Source: Apostichopus japonicus (Eukaryota > Echinodermata > Holothuroidea > Aspidochirotida > Stichopodidae). Taken from it: a DNA stretch of 60,000 nt. The DNA lies in the NCBI RefSeq assembly GCF_037975245.1, contig NC_092573.1:23529265-23589264 (forward strand), in the 5' to 3' direction. A program made the position numbers and the translations under genes. Below, piece after piece: positions 58,549-60,000 of the stretch. Under the pieces are notes generated by a model. That model was given only the letters and a program-made list of their open reading frames with translations. It did not search any database and had not been told where the DNA came from. Every line of letters begins with the position of its first letter. Positions within the stretch are counted from its first letter, which is position 1.

Positions 58549-60000
58549 GATATATACACTGTATTGGACTATTAGGGACAGACAAAACTTGAAACACACG
58601 TCGATTTGATCATCATCTTGAATTGATGCCTAATCTCAAGCCAGTTAATACAATGAAGTAGAGAGAAAGTTGAGGATTCTGATTACTATTAATCAGATTA
58701 ACATGGGATGGTGTCTTACTGTAGGTCTCCCTTTACTGAAAGACAGGCTGCAAGATGGAATGAGTACATTTTTCCTCAATTTAGAAAGTTCAAGCTTACA
58801 GTATATCAATTTTTACAATCCATTTTATGAGGAGTGGGCCGGTAGGGGGCAGGGGAAGGGGGTTGGGTTGGGAGGGGGGTGGAGGATGGCCAAGGTAAGA
58901 ACTATCATACAGTTTCTTTAATCTCCTCTAGAGGAAGAGAAAATTGTGTCATCACTTGTGACAAACCATTTGTTGTCATGTTATGAAACGGTCTGCTCAT
59001 CGAATCATGAGATTTGTGTCTGCTATCTCATTTATTCAAGCAGTGCAATCCACATTACTGCCTAAGGAACGACGGAACAAATGTTATGAATCTACAAACC
59101 TTGTGAAATTCAGGTTGTGATACTATCGCATAAAGGTATATACATACTGAGTAGTCTGAGTTGCTGAACTGCACTCAAGCTCTAAATTCTACCTTCGCAA
59201 AATTGGTCTGTGGATATGTAAACTCAGATACAGAATCTTCAAGCTATTCAATTCATGTAGCATTATCAAAGCAATCCAGAAGCCTGCCTTCTGTGACAAG
59301 TGATTGAATCAAAGTGAAGGTCAACTGTCCATTCTTGGGAAGGTCTGGCCCGGTGAAAAATGATCCGTTGAGCTGCAGGTGTGAAAAATCTCGTGGAAAA
59401 CAAAATTGAGAATTTGATAGAAATCCCAACAAGATATTCTCTTGACATTTTAGTTGTGTATTTGAAAGTGTTACCACCTTGAAGTTGAGCATCTTCCAGG
59501 AAAACTTATTCATGCATGTAGCATTGAGGAACCGAGATACACAGCTGACAATGATCAGGCAGTCACAGTATGATGCAAAGAGACTTGTGTTGAGAACGGA
59601 TCAGTCGTTTGGTTTTTCGTGCCCAGGTTCTTTCTTGGGTGACTTTTCTTAAAAAGTACCAGAGCTATAAGGAACAGGTAGAGATACCTTCCCTTAACTT
59701 AACTTTTCCCTTCTAATTGGATAAATAAGAAGGCTGATATGTGGTTCCTTGGAGAGATGGGGCATATGGATGAGAAGGGGGAGGGGGGAGAATCACCTTA
59801 AAGGAGCTGCATACAACTGAAATAATGCTGTAATAATACTGTATTGATTCTCCATTACATTGCAGCATTATATGCTGACAGACCTCAGCTAGATGGGACA
59901 AATTTGTAAACACTACTATCACTCTATACTGTTCTCTGATATCATGCTTCAAAACACTTGTACCGACAGTATCAACAGTTTGGGACCATTATCTAATGCG
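58549..60000. other. Downstream flank of RIIAD1
   Basis: 3' UTR and intergenic DNA with G-rich runs at 58838-58885 and 59775-59790. No clear AATAAA was found close to the RIIAD1 stop. Only the doubtful minus-strand exon at 59253-59372 is noted. Confidence 0.45.
59253..59372 (-). CDS. Possible terminal exon of an unidentified minus-strand gene
   Basis: On the minus strand a T-rich stretch ending TTCACACCTGCAG is followed by 39 codons and a TGA. It reads LNGSFFTGPDLPKNGQLTF and ends RLLDCFDNAT. The composition looks protein-like and the acceptor is good, but I do not recognise the product and no partner exon is visible before the window ends. It may be a chance frame. Confidence 0.25.
   Translation of the reverse strand, partial: LNGSFFTGPDLPKNGQLTFTLIQSLVTEGRLLDCFDNAT

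Overview
The window is AT-rich animal DNA with spliced genes, GT-AG introns, long (TA)n tracts, many poly(G)/poly(C) runs and short DNA-transposon and SINE-like repeats. The gene content (a Reeler, many-EGF, hyalin-repeat (HYR), sushi and GCC2/GCC3 membrane protein, plus RIIAD1 and CCDC122 orthologues) fits a marine deuterostome. An echinoderm is my best guess, but the sequence does not prove it.

Layout. 1-6.8 kb: no gene I can support; it holds microsatellites, a TIR element at 4627-5234 and a hAT-like element at 5673-6358. 6.9-41.3 kb, plus strand: one large gene, with at least 27 coding exons seen by splice sites and matching phase. In order they encode a Reeler domain (6855-8525), one partial and 17 complete EGF-like domains (9649-34877), two HYR domains (35956-37688), one sushi/CCP domain (38415-38585), a 154-codon stalk exon with a tetrabasic furin-type site (39152-39613), a GCC2/GCC3 cysteine repeat exon (40135-40326), and a last exon with one membrane helix and a cytoplasmic tail ending at 41312. 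The first exon, with the signal peptide, was not found. 23 consecutive exons are phase 1-1 and a multiple of 3 long. A 32-copy, 39-bp minisatellite sits in one intron and opens long but almost surely false reading frames on both strands.

45.1-50.3 kb, minus strand: an eight-exon gene for a 279-residue coiled-coil protein that I recognise as CCDC122. 52.6-58.5 kb, plus strand: a three-exon gene for a 105-residue RIIa-domain protein, RIIAD1. The two are divergent, about 2.3 kb apart, and the CCDC122 start is next to NRF-1-like, E-box and X-box-like motifs. A possible terminal exon of an unidentified minus-strand gene is at 59253-59372.

How they may work together: the large gene codes for a single-pass surface receptor or adhesion protein whose EGF domains carry Notch-type O-fucose, O-glucose and O-GlcNAc consensus sites and whose tail has tyrosine motifs and a possible PDZ ligand. 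RIIAD1 and CCDC122 look unrelated to it and are intracellular. I do not recognise the full receptor architecture as a named family; it is the best candidate here for something undescribed.
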